In this document: piece after piece, positions 5,778 through 12,352 of the stretch
How the letters are laid out: the number at the start of each line of letters is the position of its first letter
Numbering within the stretch: the stretch's first letter is position 1
Source of the DNA: Acidobacteriota bacterium
Lineage (GTDB): Bacteria > Acidobacteriota > Terriglobia > UBA7540
NCBI GenBank assembly: GCA_021780055.1
Contig: JAJXZM010000110.1
Coordinates: 1-14,509, forward strand
DNA: 14,509 nt
Reading direction: 5' to 3'
Translations under genes and position numbers: made by a program
The notes under the pieces: model-generated
The model's database searches: none
Told to the model about the DNA's origin: nothing
Seen by the model: only the letters and a program-made list of their open reading frames with translations

Positions 5778-8592
5778 CCGCTGGAGTGAAATCGAGCGGA
5801 TTTACCACGCGGCGCTGGGGTGCGACAAGAGCGCCCGGCCTGCGTTTCTGGCGAAAGCCTGTCCCGGGGCCCAGGGCTTGCGCCAGGAAGTGGAATCGCT
5901 GCTGGCGGCGGATGAGCAGGCCGAAAACTTCCTGAAGACGCCGGCCATCGAAGAGGCGGCGGAAGAACTGGCCGGGGAAGAGCTTGAACGGCGCCAGAGG
6001 GATGAGTTGCAGCTTGAAGGAACGACGGTATCGCACTACCGCATTGTGAAGAAACTGGGTGGCGGCGGAATGGGCGTGGTCTACGAGGCCGAGGACACGA
6101 AGCTGGGCCGCCGGGTGGCCTTGAAATTCCTGCCCGCTGAGGTTGCTCGGGATGCGAAAGCGCTGGAGCGTTTCGAGCGCGAGGCGCGGGCGGCTTCAGC
6201 GTTGAACCATCCCAACATCTGTACGGTGCACGACCTGGGCGAGCACGAAGGCCAGCCCTTCCTCGTCATGGAACGGCTGGAAGGCCAGACGCTGAAGGAC
6301 TGTCTTTCTGGTGCGGCCGTGCCCCCGCCGCCGGCACGTAGCGGCGAGTTTACCTCGCCTCGTACCACCTGGCACGGGGCCTCACCACCTTGCGGCGTAA
6401 AGCCGCCGCTACAGGTTGGAAGACTGCTGGATCTCGCCATCGAGATTGCGGATGCGCTGGAGGCCGCGCACCAGAAGGGCATCATCCACCGCGACATCAA
6501 GCCGGCGAATATCTTCATCACCAGTCGCGGCCAGGCGAAGATTCTGGATTTCGGATTGGCAAAATTAATCGGTGTAGGGGCGGGTCTCGTACCCGCCCAG
6601 GGGCGGACGCCCTTAGACATTACAACGGCCTCACAAGCCCGCGATGTCCTTATCGCCGCTACAGAATTGCCCGCAGCCGCCCTCGACCAACAGTCTCTGA
6701 CGGCGTCTGGCCAGTTATTGGGCACGGTGGCGTACATGTCGCCGGAGCAAGTGCGGGGCGACCCGCTGGATGCCCGCACGGACCTGTTCAGCTTCGGCTT
6801 GGTGCTTTATGAAATGGCCACCGGGCAACCTGCTTTTTCGGGCGCGACGCCGGGGCTGACCTTGGAAGCCATCCTGCATGAAACATCGGTAGCCCCCACG
6901 CAGTTAAATCCTGACTGCCCTGCGGAACTGGAGCATATCATCACCAAGACGCTGGAAAAGGACCGGGAGCTGCGCTACCAAAGCGCCGCAGAGCTTTCCG
7001 CAGACTTGCAGCGCCTGAAACGCGAGACGGAATCGGGTGGCGCTCCCGTAGCGGCGGATTTGTCCCGCCAGGTCGAAGGTATCGGCGTTAAGCCGCGTCT
7101 ATGGCGCTGGGCAGTGCCGGTGCTGGTCCTGATTGGTGCGGCGCTTGCAATTGCGCTCAACATCGCCGGGCTGCGAGACCGGCTGCTCCCCCGCGGCTCT
7201 GCTCTGCCGAGCATCCATTCCATCGCTGTGCTGCCACTGGAAAACCTTTCCGGCGACCCGGGACAAGAATACTTTGCCGACGGCATGACGGAGGAATTGA
7301 TCACCGATCTGGGCAAGATCAGCGCCCTGCGGGTCATTTCGAGAACCTCGGCGATGCATTACAAGGGGACGGCCAAGACGCTGCCGGAGATCGCGCGGGA
7401 GTTGAATGTGGATGCGGTGGTGGAGGGTTCGGTGACGCGGTCGGGCGGCCGGGTGCGAATCACGGCCCAGTTGATTCAGGCCACTAACGACAAGCATTTG
7501 TGGGCCGAAACCTATGAACGCAACCTGAGCGACGTCCTGGCCTTGCAGGACGAGGTAGCACGGAACATCACTACCGAGATTCAGATTAAGTTGACACCCC
7601 AGCAGCAAGCGCGGTTAGCGAGTGCTCGTCCGGTCAGCCCCGAGGCCCATGAGCTCTATCTTAAGGGGCGTTACGAGTGGAACAAGCGGAGCGAACAGGG
7701 GCTGAAGAAAGGCCTGCAATATTTTGAGGAGGCCACCGCCAAAGACCCGAATTACGCGAAGGCTTATGCCGGCATCTCCGACTCCTACCATATCCTTGCG
7801 GACAACGGTTTCCTTCCCGCCAATGACGCCGACCCGAAGGCAAAGGCAGCAGCCCTGAAGGCCCTGGAAATCGACCCGGACTTGGCCGACGCTCATGCCT
7901 CATTGGCCCTCGTCCTTGAGGATTACGACCGGGATTGGACGGGTGCCGAAAGGGAATACCGGCGGGCCATCGAACTCAACCCCGGATATGCGACCGCCCA
8001 CCACTGGTACGCCCTCCTCCTTGCGCGCCTTGGAAGGCATGACGAAGCCCTCCGGGAAATCGAAGAAGCACAGAAGCTTGACCCCCTCTCGCTTACAATT
8101 AATGCCAGCGTGGGGCTAGTGCTTTATTTCGCGCGCCGCTATGATGCGGGCATTGCGCAACTGCGGAAAACCCTGGAACTTGAACCCAACCACGCGGGCT
8201 CGCACGCATGTCTTGGCTGGGCCTATCTGCAGAAGGGAATGCATCAACAGGCCATTGCCGAATTTCAGAAGGCGGTGAACCAGCAAAACAGGTCGCCTGA
8301 CTCATTGGCCGGGCTCGCCGCAGCTTACGCAGCGGCCGGGAAGAGAGATGATGCCCACAGGGTCCTCAACCGGCTCCAGGCACTATCCCGACAAGCGAAT
8401 CCCGTGCCGTACCTGACAGCAGACATCTACGTATACCTGGGGGAGCGGGAGGAAGCTTTCGCGTGGTTCGAAAGAGCGTTCGAAGCCCATGATCCGACGA
8501 TGGGCGTCCTCAAGGTAGATCCCAACCTCGATTCCCTGCGCTCCGATCCCCGCTTCCAGGATCTCTTGCGCCGCATGAATTTCCCGAATTAG
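5770..8592 (+). CDS. Membrane Ser/Thr protein kinase with TolB-like and TPR sensor region, carrying REP-derived inserts
   Basis: 940 residues. An N-terminal helical stretch (1-85) precedes a Hanks-type kinase domain (about 90-415): glycine loop [11 protein letters not shown] (97-107), VALK K119, HRDIKPAN with catalytic D242, DFG D260-G262, MSPE (323-326) and DLFSFG (338-343). All core catalytic residues are intact. One transmembrane segment follows (about 447-467). Outside the membrane come a TolB-like domain (about 484-608, [21 protein letters not shown]) and TPR repeats to the end (for example [26 protein letters not shown]). The kinase should sense something through the TPR part and signal to the coupled sigma factor. 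Oddities: residues 190-215, 269-298 and 427-445 are encoded by GTAG-headed palindromic repeats, in the segment before the C-lobe, in the activation loop and in the juxtamembrane linker. The reading frame stays open throughout. Confidence 0.95.
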   Translation: MDDRWSEIERIYHAALGCDKSARPAFLAKACPGAQGLRQEVESLLAADEQAENFLKTPAIEEAAEELAGEELERRQRDELQLEGTTVSHYRIVKKLGGGGMGVVYEAEDTKLGRRVALKFLPAEVARDAKALERFEREARAASALNHPNICTVHDLGEHEGQPFLVMERLEGQTLKDCLSGAAVPPPPARSGEFTSPRTTWHGASPPCGVKPPLQVGRLLDLAIEIADALEAAHQKGIIHRDIKPANIFITSRGQAKILDFGLAKLIGVGAGLVPAQGRTPLDITTASQARDVLIAATELPAAALDQQSLTASGQLLGTVAYMSPEQVRGDPLDARTDLFSFGLVLYEMATGQPAFSGATPGLTLEAILHETSVAPTQLNPDCPAELEHIITKTLEKDRELRYQSAAELSADLQRLKRETESGGAPVAADLSRQVEGIGVKPRLWRWAVPVLVLIGAALAIALNIAGLRDRLLPRGSALPSIHSIAVLPLENLSGDPGQEYFADGMTEELITDLGKISALRVISRTSAMHYKGTAKTLPEIARELNVDAVVEGSVTRSGGRVRITAQLIQATNDKHLWAETYERNLSDVLALQDEVARNITTEIQIKLTPQQQARLASARPVSPEAHELYLKGRYEWNKRSEQGLKKGLQYFEEATAKDPNYAKAYAGISDSYHILADNGFLPANDADPKAKAAALKALEIDPDLADAHASLALVLEDYDRDWTGAEREYRRAIELNPGYATAHHWYALLLARLGRHDEALREIEEAQKLDPLSLTINASVGLVLYFARRYDAGIAQLRKTLELEPNHAGSHACLGWAYLQKGMHQQAIAEFQKAVNQQNRSPDSLAGLAAAYAAAGKRDDAHRVLNRLQALSRQANPVPYLTADIYVYLGEREEAFAWFERAFEAHDPTMGVLKVDPNLDSLRSDPRFQDLLRRMNFPN
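6338..6412. repeat. Intragenic REP pair (BIME-like element 1), translated
   Basis: The 75-bp element begins GTAGCGGCG (6338-6346) and ends with its exact reverse complement CGCCGCTAC (6404-6412). Each half carries its own hairpin: GGCGAG-tttac-CTCGCC (6343-6359) and GCGGC-gtaaa-GCCGC (6392-6406). The two loops are reverse complements of each other, so the halves are two inverted copies of one unit. The GTAG head before an imperfect palindrome matches the REP form recognised by REP-associated tyrosine transposases. It encodes kinase residues 190-215 (RSGEFTSP...GVKPPLQ), between strand 5 of the N-lobe and the long C-lobe helix. Confidence 0.85.
6574..6662. repeat. Intragenic REP pair (BIME-like element 2), translated in the activation loop
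   Basis: The 89-bp element starts GTAGGGGCG (6574-6582) and ends CGCCGCTAC (6654-6662), the same right end as element 1. The left half is a perfect 8-bp hairpin GGGCGGGT-ctcgt-ACCCGCCC (6578-6598). The right half holds GCGAT-gtcctt-ATCGC (6641-6656). It encodes kinase residues 269-298 (VGAGLVPAQ...), between the DFG and MSPE motifs, that is in the activation loop. Confidence 0.82.
7048..7104. repeat. Intragenic REP pair (element 3), partly decayed, translated
   Basis: GTAGCGGCG (7048-7056) opens a left hairpin GGCGG-attttgt-like loop-CCGCC (stem arms 7053-7057 and 7065-7069). The right half CGGC-gttaa-GCCG (7083-7095), followed by CGTCTATGG, is a mutated form of the right half of element 1 in the same reading frame (GVKPRLW against GVKPPLQ). 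The terminal CTAC is lost, so this copy seems older. It encodes residues 427-445 in the linker before the membrane segment. Confidence 0.65.
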
Positions 8593-8621
8593 GCCAAGCG
8601 GCAAGGCAGCAGGTAGATTCT

Positions 8622-8652
8622 CTCTTGAATTTCAAGAGTAATTTTTCTTTTG
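8622..8652 (+). terminator. Rho-independent terminator of the sigma-kinase operon
   Basis: CTCTTGAA-T-TTCAAGAG (8622-8638) is a perfect 17-base palindrome (six-base stem with a five-base loop in RNA). It is followed directly by TAATTTTTCTTTT and begins 29 bases after the kinase stop. An 11-base repeat TTTTCTTTTGA recurs at 8643-8653 and 8667-8677, giving a second T-rich stretch. Confidence 0.7.
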
Positions 8653-8680
8653 AAGGTGCAGGAAACTTTTCTTTTGAGCA

Positions 8681-8800
8681 TTATGCGGCGGCCTCCGTTG
8701 TGAAGATTTTGGCAGCCGGGAGCGGGGCGGGTGGCGCATCTATGAAGGGGGCGGCTAGGTCAAGGGAAAAATCCTGATGCTTTGTTTTGAGTGGCGGGGC
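8681..8800 (-). repeat. Left copy of an inverted repeat flanking the Rhs cassette (possible gene-tail remnant)
   Basis: On the minus strand the frame ending in TAA at 8681-8683 reads LKTKHQDFSLDLAAPFIDAP and on to the tail KIFTTEAAA. The stretch ATAGATGCGCCACCCGCC (8726-8743, minus) is identical over 18 bases to 10647-10664 on the plus strand. Upstream of it both copies keep the pattern KT[KR]..., F-x-L-D and IDAPPA at the same spacing. The frame is open for only about 49 codons and has no credible start, so I read it as the end of a broken gene or as a repeat, not as a working gene. I cannot name the parent family. Confidence 0.5.
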
Positions 8801-8811
8801 AGAGGCTGAAC

Positions 8812-9828
8812 ATGGGCGGCGCGAGCGCCTTCATCGACCACGCGGACGCGATCGGTTCCACCGTCATGGAAACGGACCCGAGCGGCGCCGTGCAATGGGA
8901 CGTGGTGAATGGTCCGTGGGGGCAGGTGTGGCAACAGACGGGCACGCGGCAGTCGGAGGTGTTCGCGGATTTGGATTGGCAGGTCAACGACCCCTTGATG
9001 CCTTCGGCCACGCGCGAATACAGCGACGGCCTCGGCCGCTGGATGACCCCCGACCCCGGCGGCACGAAGGTGGTCAGCCTGGCAAACCCGCAGACGTGGA
9101 ACATGTATGCCTACGTCACCGACAACCCCACCACGCTCAACGACCCCAGCGGGCTCCATGGCGAGTGCAGCGCTGAAGTGGCCAATCAGAACGCCGGCTG
9201 CAGGGCCGCAGACCCCAACAACGTCCAGGACCCCACACTTGCCGGTGGGGCGCAGTCCGCTGCGGAGGCGGAATACGCGGCGAACATCTGCGCCTCTTGC
9301 ATTGGGATTACCGGAACGCTGTACGGCCATCCGATCCACCAGACGTTTTCCAGCTTCGACGCCTGGGCTGACTTTGCCGCGAGCGATGCGGCCCTGCCCA
9401 CAAGCGAGGCGTACGTGCAGTTCCTTAATTTCAGTAATGCCGGTGGGGACCTCGATCCTAATGCTGAGTACATTGTGCAGGGCCAGAGGCGCGGCTTCAC
9501 CATGAACTACCAAGTTGCAGATCCCGACGCAAGGGGCTATGCCCTCAGCACCAGCCTCCCGGCCGCGTTTGTCAATGACCCTTACGGAAGCCACGGCGGG
9601 AACTGGTCTGCTTATGGTGGGAACTTCGTGCTGAACACTTTCCACTACGTCAGCGTAAGCACGCAATACGTTCCGTTGCAGTGGCTCGGGGGCGAATTTC
9701 ACAGCGACTTCTTCGGGCCACTCGGTCCCCTGGTTCCGTTCCATGTAGTTGACTGGGGTGCGTCGCAGATAATTCGGAACGGTAGTTGGATTTTCTTTAC
9801 TTGCTCGGTCAATTCAGGCTGCAATTAG
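8812..9828 (+). CDS. Rhs-family C-terminal fragment with variable tip (orphan Rhs tail)
   Basis: The open frame begins at 8791 just after a TGA. The ATG at 8812 has GAGG six bases upstream and is preferred, giving 338 residues (numbers below count from 8791). Residues 13-122 are the end of the RHS repeat-associated core: HADAIGSTVMETDPSGAVQWD, PWGQVW, REYSDGLGRWMTPDP, NPQTWNMYAYVTDNP. The segment ends in P113-x4-DPSGL, the PxxxxDPxGL signature where Rhs proteins are cut to release the tip. The 223-residue tip (from H123) has several cysteines and is rich in Gly, Asn and aromatic residues; I recognise no toxin family in it. A complete Rhs core would be many hundreds of residues longer, and the frames upstream to 8593 are full of stops, so this is a truncated copy. 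It may be an orphan effector module or a decaying fragment. Confidence 0.85.
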   Translation: MGGASAFIDHADAIGSTVMETDPSGAVQWDVVNGPWGQVWQQTGTRQSEVFADLDWQVNDPLMPSATREYSDGLGRWMTPDPGGTKVVSLANPQTWNMYAYVTDNPTTLNDPSGLHGECSAEVANQNAGCRAADPNNVQDPTLAGGAQSAAEAEYAANICASCIGITGTLYGHPIHQTFSSFDAWADFAASDAALPTSEAYVQFLNFSNAGGDLDPNAEYIVQGQRRGFTMNYQVADPDARGYALSTSLPAAFVNDPYGSHGGNWSAYGGNFVLNTFHYVSVSTQYVPLQWLGGEFHSDFFGPLGPLVPFHVVDWGASQIIRNGSWIFFTCSVNSGCN

Positions 9829-9844
9829 GTAGAGGAGGCGTTGA

Positions 9845-10354
9845 GTGCGCTATCTAACCGTGGGAACCGCTGCAGCAACGATTGCGCTTCTCCTTCCGGT
9901 CGCCCTCCTCGGTGCGGGCGACTTTGAGATCCACGTCCACCTGATCAACGCCAGGACCGGAAAGCCCATTCCCCGCAGGCTTGTCGAGGTCGTGCGGGTT
10001 GGCCATCCTCAGCCCGTGGCCCCCGGCACGATCAGCGCCCGTCCTTTCCATTGGCACGAAAAGACCGACGGTGAGGGTGTTGCGGTGTTCCGTATGCCGG
10101 GGCCACCCCGGGGCTTCTGGATGAGCATTGGCATGGGAGGGGGCGGAAACTACTGGCTGCAATGCAACAATTCCGGATTTTGGCCGGGCGAGGTGGTGGA
10201 CCACGGCGTCGTGCCTGCCCTTCGCTGTCCGCCTTGGACGCACGTCCCATCTTGGCGTTTTCGGGCGGAGCCGGGGGACGTTTACATCTTCGTGGTGCAT
10301 ATCAGCTTTTGGCAGCATCTCAGGCACTGCGGCGTTCCGGGCGGCTGTAGCTAG
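9845..10354 (+). CDS. Small secreted protein with carboxypeptidase-regulatory-like fold, coupled to the Rhs tip
   Basis: 169 residues from a GTG start with a strong AGAGGAGG ribosome site six bases upstream. It begins only 16 bases after the Rhs stop, so the two are probably co-transcribed. A signal peptide is clear (MRYLTV, hydrophobic core to LLPVALLGAG, cleavage near residue 25). The mature part opens with DFEIHVHLINARTGKPIPRRLVEV and continues to KTDGEGVAVFRMPG, which resembles the seven-stranded regulatory domain of carboxypeptidases. Four cysteines in the second half (C107, C128, C162, C168) could form disulfides, in keeping with export. Position suggests a partner or immunity protein of the Rhs tip acting outside the cytoplasm, but nothing in the sequence proves it. 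No catalytic motif was seen. Confidence 0.75.
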   Translation: MRYLTVGTAAATIALLLPVALLGAGDFEIHVHLINARTGKPIPRRLVEVVRVGHPQPVAPGTISARPFHWHEKTDGEGVAVFRMPGPPRGFWMSIGMGGGGNYWLQCNNSGFWPGEVVDHGVVPALRCPPWTHVPSWRFRAEPGDVYIFVVHISFWQHLRHCGVPGGCS

Positions 10355-10372
10355 CGCGGGTGGCGGGGCTGG

Positions 10373-10413
10373 CGCAGACCCTGATCTTTGGGGTCTGCGA
10401 TCAGCGAAGCTGA
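10373..10413 (+). repeat. REP-like double hairpin after the secreted-protein gene
   Basis: CGCAGACCC (10373-10381) and GGGTCTGCG (10391-10399) make a perfect 9-bp stem with a nine-base loop. A second hairpin TCAGC-gaa-GCTGA (10401-10413) follows at once. It lies 18 bases after the stop and could end transcription of the Rhs cassette, though it has no T-run. The right part is homologous to the inverted unit at 10541-10568. Confidence 0.55.
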
Positions 10414-10540
10414 GTGGGGTTAGAATGACGCGGGAAAGAAATGTGAATTATGAAGGATGAAAAAGGCATTGGGGAGTGATGAGTGACGTTGCAGCTAAGG
10501 GACCACGATGGATCGGGTGGAATGAAGAGAAGCAAGTGCC

Positions 10541-10568
10541 TCTCGCTTCGCGAGACCGCAGACGCTAC
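10541..10568 (-). repeat. REP-like unit with GTAG head, inverted relative to 10373-10413
   Basis: Read on the minus strand it starts GTAGCGTCTGCGG and runs into the hairpin TCTCGC-gaa-GCGAGA. The plus-strand unit at 10391-10413 reads GTCTGCGATC and then TCAGC-gaa-GCTGA. Both keep GTCTGCG and the GAA loop while the stem bases change in pairs, as expected of a REP family selected for structure. The two units face each other about 130 bases apart. Confidence 0.5.
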
Positions 10569-10593
10569 AAACCGAGCATCTGCGCCAGCCCCG

Positions 10594-10664
10594 AAACAAA
10601 AACCAGGCCCGACAACCAGTTTCCGCTTGACGGAACCGACAACCTTATAGATGCGCCACCCGCC
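10594..10664 (+). repeat. Right copy of the inverted repeat flanking the Rhs cassette
   Basis: The plus strand reads TKTRPDNQFPLDGTDNLIDA before PPA and ends in the 18-mer ATAGATGCGCCACCCGCC (10647-10664), identical to the minus-strand copy at 8726-8743. The reading frame around it (10476-10730) lacks a proper ribosome site and overlaps the REP-like hairpin, so I do not call it a gene. The two copies point at each other across the Rhs and secreted-protein genes, about 1.9 kb apart. Confidence 0.5.
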
Positions 10665-10703
10665 GCGCGCCTGCTTACGCTCCTATGTGGAATCACAACC
10701 GTT

Positions 10704-10747
10704 TGTGATATTCATCACAGCGATGAGTGACCGGCTTCAGAGATAGT
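10704..10747 (+). promoter_or_regulatory. CRP/FNR-type operator upstream of the radical SAM gene
   Basis: TGTGA-tattca-TCACA (10704-10719) is a perfect match to the CRP consensus half-sites with N6 spacing. A weak -10 box, GATAGT (10742-10747), would place the start of transcription near 10753. That puts the operator centre (10711.5) at about -41.5, the spacing of class II CRP activation. A shorter half-site pair TGTG-gaat-CACA lies just upstream (10686-10697). The remaining 40 bases to the ATG hold AAGGGGG as a ribosome site. Confidence 0.5.
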
Positions 10748-10795
10748 TGTTAGAGTCGGGGTCCGAACCGCACGGGATTAAACAAGGGGGCCGTC

Positions 10796-12118
10796 ATGGC
10801 AACTGACGCGAAGTCCAAGGAATTCAAACGAGAAGCCGTTCCGTACGCTGAAGACCCTGCCCGCAAACAGGACACTTTTGTTCCCGCCGAACCGCTGAAC
10901 CCCTGCGAACTTGAAATTGACCTGTTCTGCAAAGGCATCCGTGTGGACGATTCCTGCACGATCGGTGAGGTCGGCAGGCCGCTGGTGCGGACGCGCGCGG
11001 GCTTGGGCAGCGGCCTCGAGGTAATCATTCCCGGTCCGCTCAAAGATGTCTGGGCCAACATCCCCGTTGAAGAAGAGTTTGCGCAGAAATCCTGCTACCG
11101 CATTGTGCGCGACGGCGACGACTTTGAGATCGTGGACAACCGGCAGGGATTCCGCTATCCGGTGCGGCTGTCGCCGGAAGTACCGTGGTACACGCGCACC
11201 ACTTCACGCGGCGTCCCGATGCAGCGCATCGGCGTTTTGCAGGGAACCTATCTTGGCATCTACATTTCCAATTCCTGCGGCTTCTGGTACCACTCGCCCG
11301 CGCTGAACTGCAAGTTCTGCACCACCGGATTGAACGTGGGCGTGAATGAAGTCGAGCTGAAAGACGTGGAAGATGTTGTCGAGGTGGCGCAGACGGCCAA
11401 GACGGAATCGGGCGTCACATTCATTCACTTCAACTCCGGCTACCAGACCAACCGCGACCTTGACCGGGCCGCGCCCTACGTGAAGGCCGTGAAGTCGCGC
11501 GTGGGCGCCCTGATCGGGGTCCAATTGACGCCCACCCTCGACCTGTGGAAGTACGACCGGCTGATCGATCTGGGCGCCGACCATTTCAGCTTCTGCTACG
11601 AGTTCCAGAACCCGGAATTCTTTGCCAAAATATGTCCGGGCAAAGAAAAGCTGATCGGACAGAAGACGTTCTTCCGTGCCCTGGAATATACCTCAAAGAA
11701 GCTGGGCAAGGGAGCCTGCTCGGGCGAGATCATTGCGGGCATCGAACCCATTGAAGACACGCTGGCCGCCATCGACATGATTGCCGGCATGGGAGCTTTC
11801 CCGACGGTCTGCATTTTCCGCCCCACCATCGGCTCCGACATGGAACGCTGGCCATCGCCGCGTTATGAGGACATGATTGTGGTTTACCGGCACCTCTACG
11901 AGGCGTGCCGGAAGCACGGCATTCCGATGGATGTGACGCCGAATATCGAGGTCAGCCTGATTGTCCAGCCGGGCGACACGCGCTACCTGGCAGACTCAAG
12001 CCTGGCGACAAAATTGTATGACATCAAAATGGGACTGATGAGGAAAGCCGCGCGGCCCTACTTCTGGTGGGCGCGGCGTCCCAGGAACATCAAGGCTTCT
12101 GAAGTTCTCAACCCCTGA
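10796..12118 (+). CDS. Radical SAM enzyme with C-x10-C-x2-C cluster motif, substrate unknown
   Basis: 440 residues. The putative iron-sulfur motif is C161-GFWYHSPALN-C172-KF-C175, so the spacing is C-x10-C-x2-C, not the usual C-x3-C-x2-C. It follows a strand (GTYLGIYISNS) at the place expected in a SAM barrel. Further barrel elements follow: GVTFIHFNSGYQ, GALIGVQLTPTLDL and GACSGEIIAGIEPIEDTLAAID, then FPTVCIFRPTIGSDMERWPSPRYEDM, which resembles the later strands and loop of biotin/lipoyl synthase-type barrels. The first 140 residues form a separate N-terminal domain with LFCKGIRVDDSC and a GPLKDVWANIPVEEEFAQKS segment. There is no B12-binding domain or SPASM cluster. Weak ribosome site AAGGGGG five bases before the ATG. 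It stands alone, downstream of a CRP-type site. It is clearly a conserved-looking enzyme, but I cannot name the reaction. Confidence 0.85.
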   Translation: MATDAKSKEFKREAVPYAEDPARKQDTFVPAEPLNPCELEIDLFCKGIRVDDSCTIGEVGRPLVRTRAGLGSGLEVIIPGPLKDVWANIPVEEEFAQKSCYRIVRDGDDFEIVDNRQGFRYPVRLSPEVPWYTRTTSRGVPMQRIGVLQGTYLGIYISNSCGFWYHSPALNCKFCTTGLNVGVNEVELKDVEDVVEVAQTAKTESGVTFIHFNSGYQTNRDLDRAAPYVKAVKSRVGALIGVQLTPTLDLWKYDRLIDLGADHFSFCYEFQNPEFFAKICPGKEKLIGQKTFFRALEYTSKKLGKGACSGEIIAGIEPIEDTLAAIDMIAGMGAFPTVCIFRPTIGSDMERWPSPRYEDMIVVYRHLYEACRKHGIPMDVTPNIEVSLIVQPGDTRYLADSSLATKLYDIKMGLMRKAARPYFWWARRPRNIKASEVLNP

Positions 12119-12193
12119 CAACCCTTCCCACAAGCGCCGGCTTCAGGTTCGGCGCAGAGGCGAACGGATTCACGTCCGACGCCGTCGATTGGG

Positions 12194-12297
12194 GCACTGC
12201 TGCGCCAGCGCGCAGTGCATGCGAAATTGCGGCCAGGTTTGCTTGTTAATTCCCGGGAGGATGCAGAGACCGAGATCCGGAAGACTTTGCTTCCGGA
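12194..12297. terminator. Two strong hairpins between convergent genes
   Basis: GCACTGC (12194-12200) and GCAGTGC (12212-12218) form a perfect 7-bp stem with further GC pairing inside. TCCGGAAG-actttg-CTTCCGGA (12276-12297) is a perfect 8-bp hairpin. They lie between the radical SAM gene and the convergent LuxR-type gene and could stop transcription from both sides, but neither has a T-run. No gene is seen in 12119-12352. Confidence 0.35.
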
Positions 12298-12352
12298 CCG
12301 GCCGCTGAGGAATTATTTCTATGACAGGCTGATGAAACAGTCGGCCTGGTCG

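Noticed and set aside
8755..9744. 329-codon open frame antisense to the Rhs fragment
   Set aside because: The plus strand has unmistakable Rhs motifs; the antisense protein is His/Arg/Val-rich without recognisable domains.
10476..10730. 84-codon frame upstream of the radical SAM gene
   Set aside because: It has no spaced ribosome site, runs through a REP-like hairpin and the CRP-type site, and only the repeat part resembles anything else in the window.
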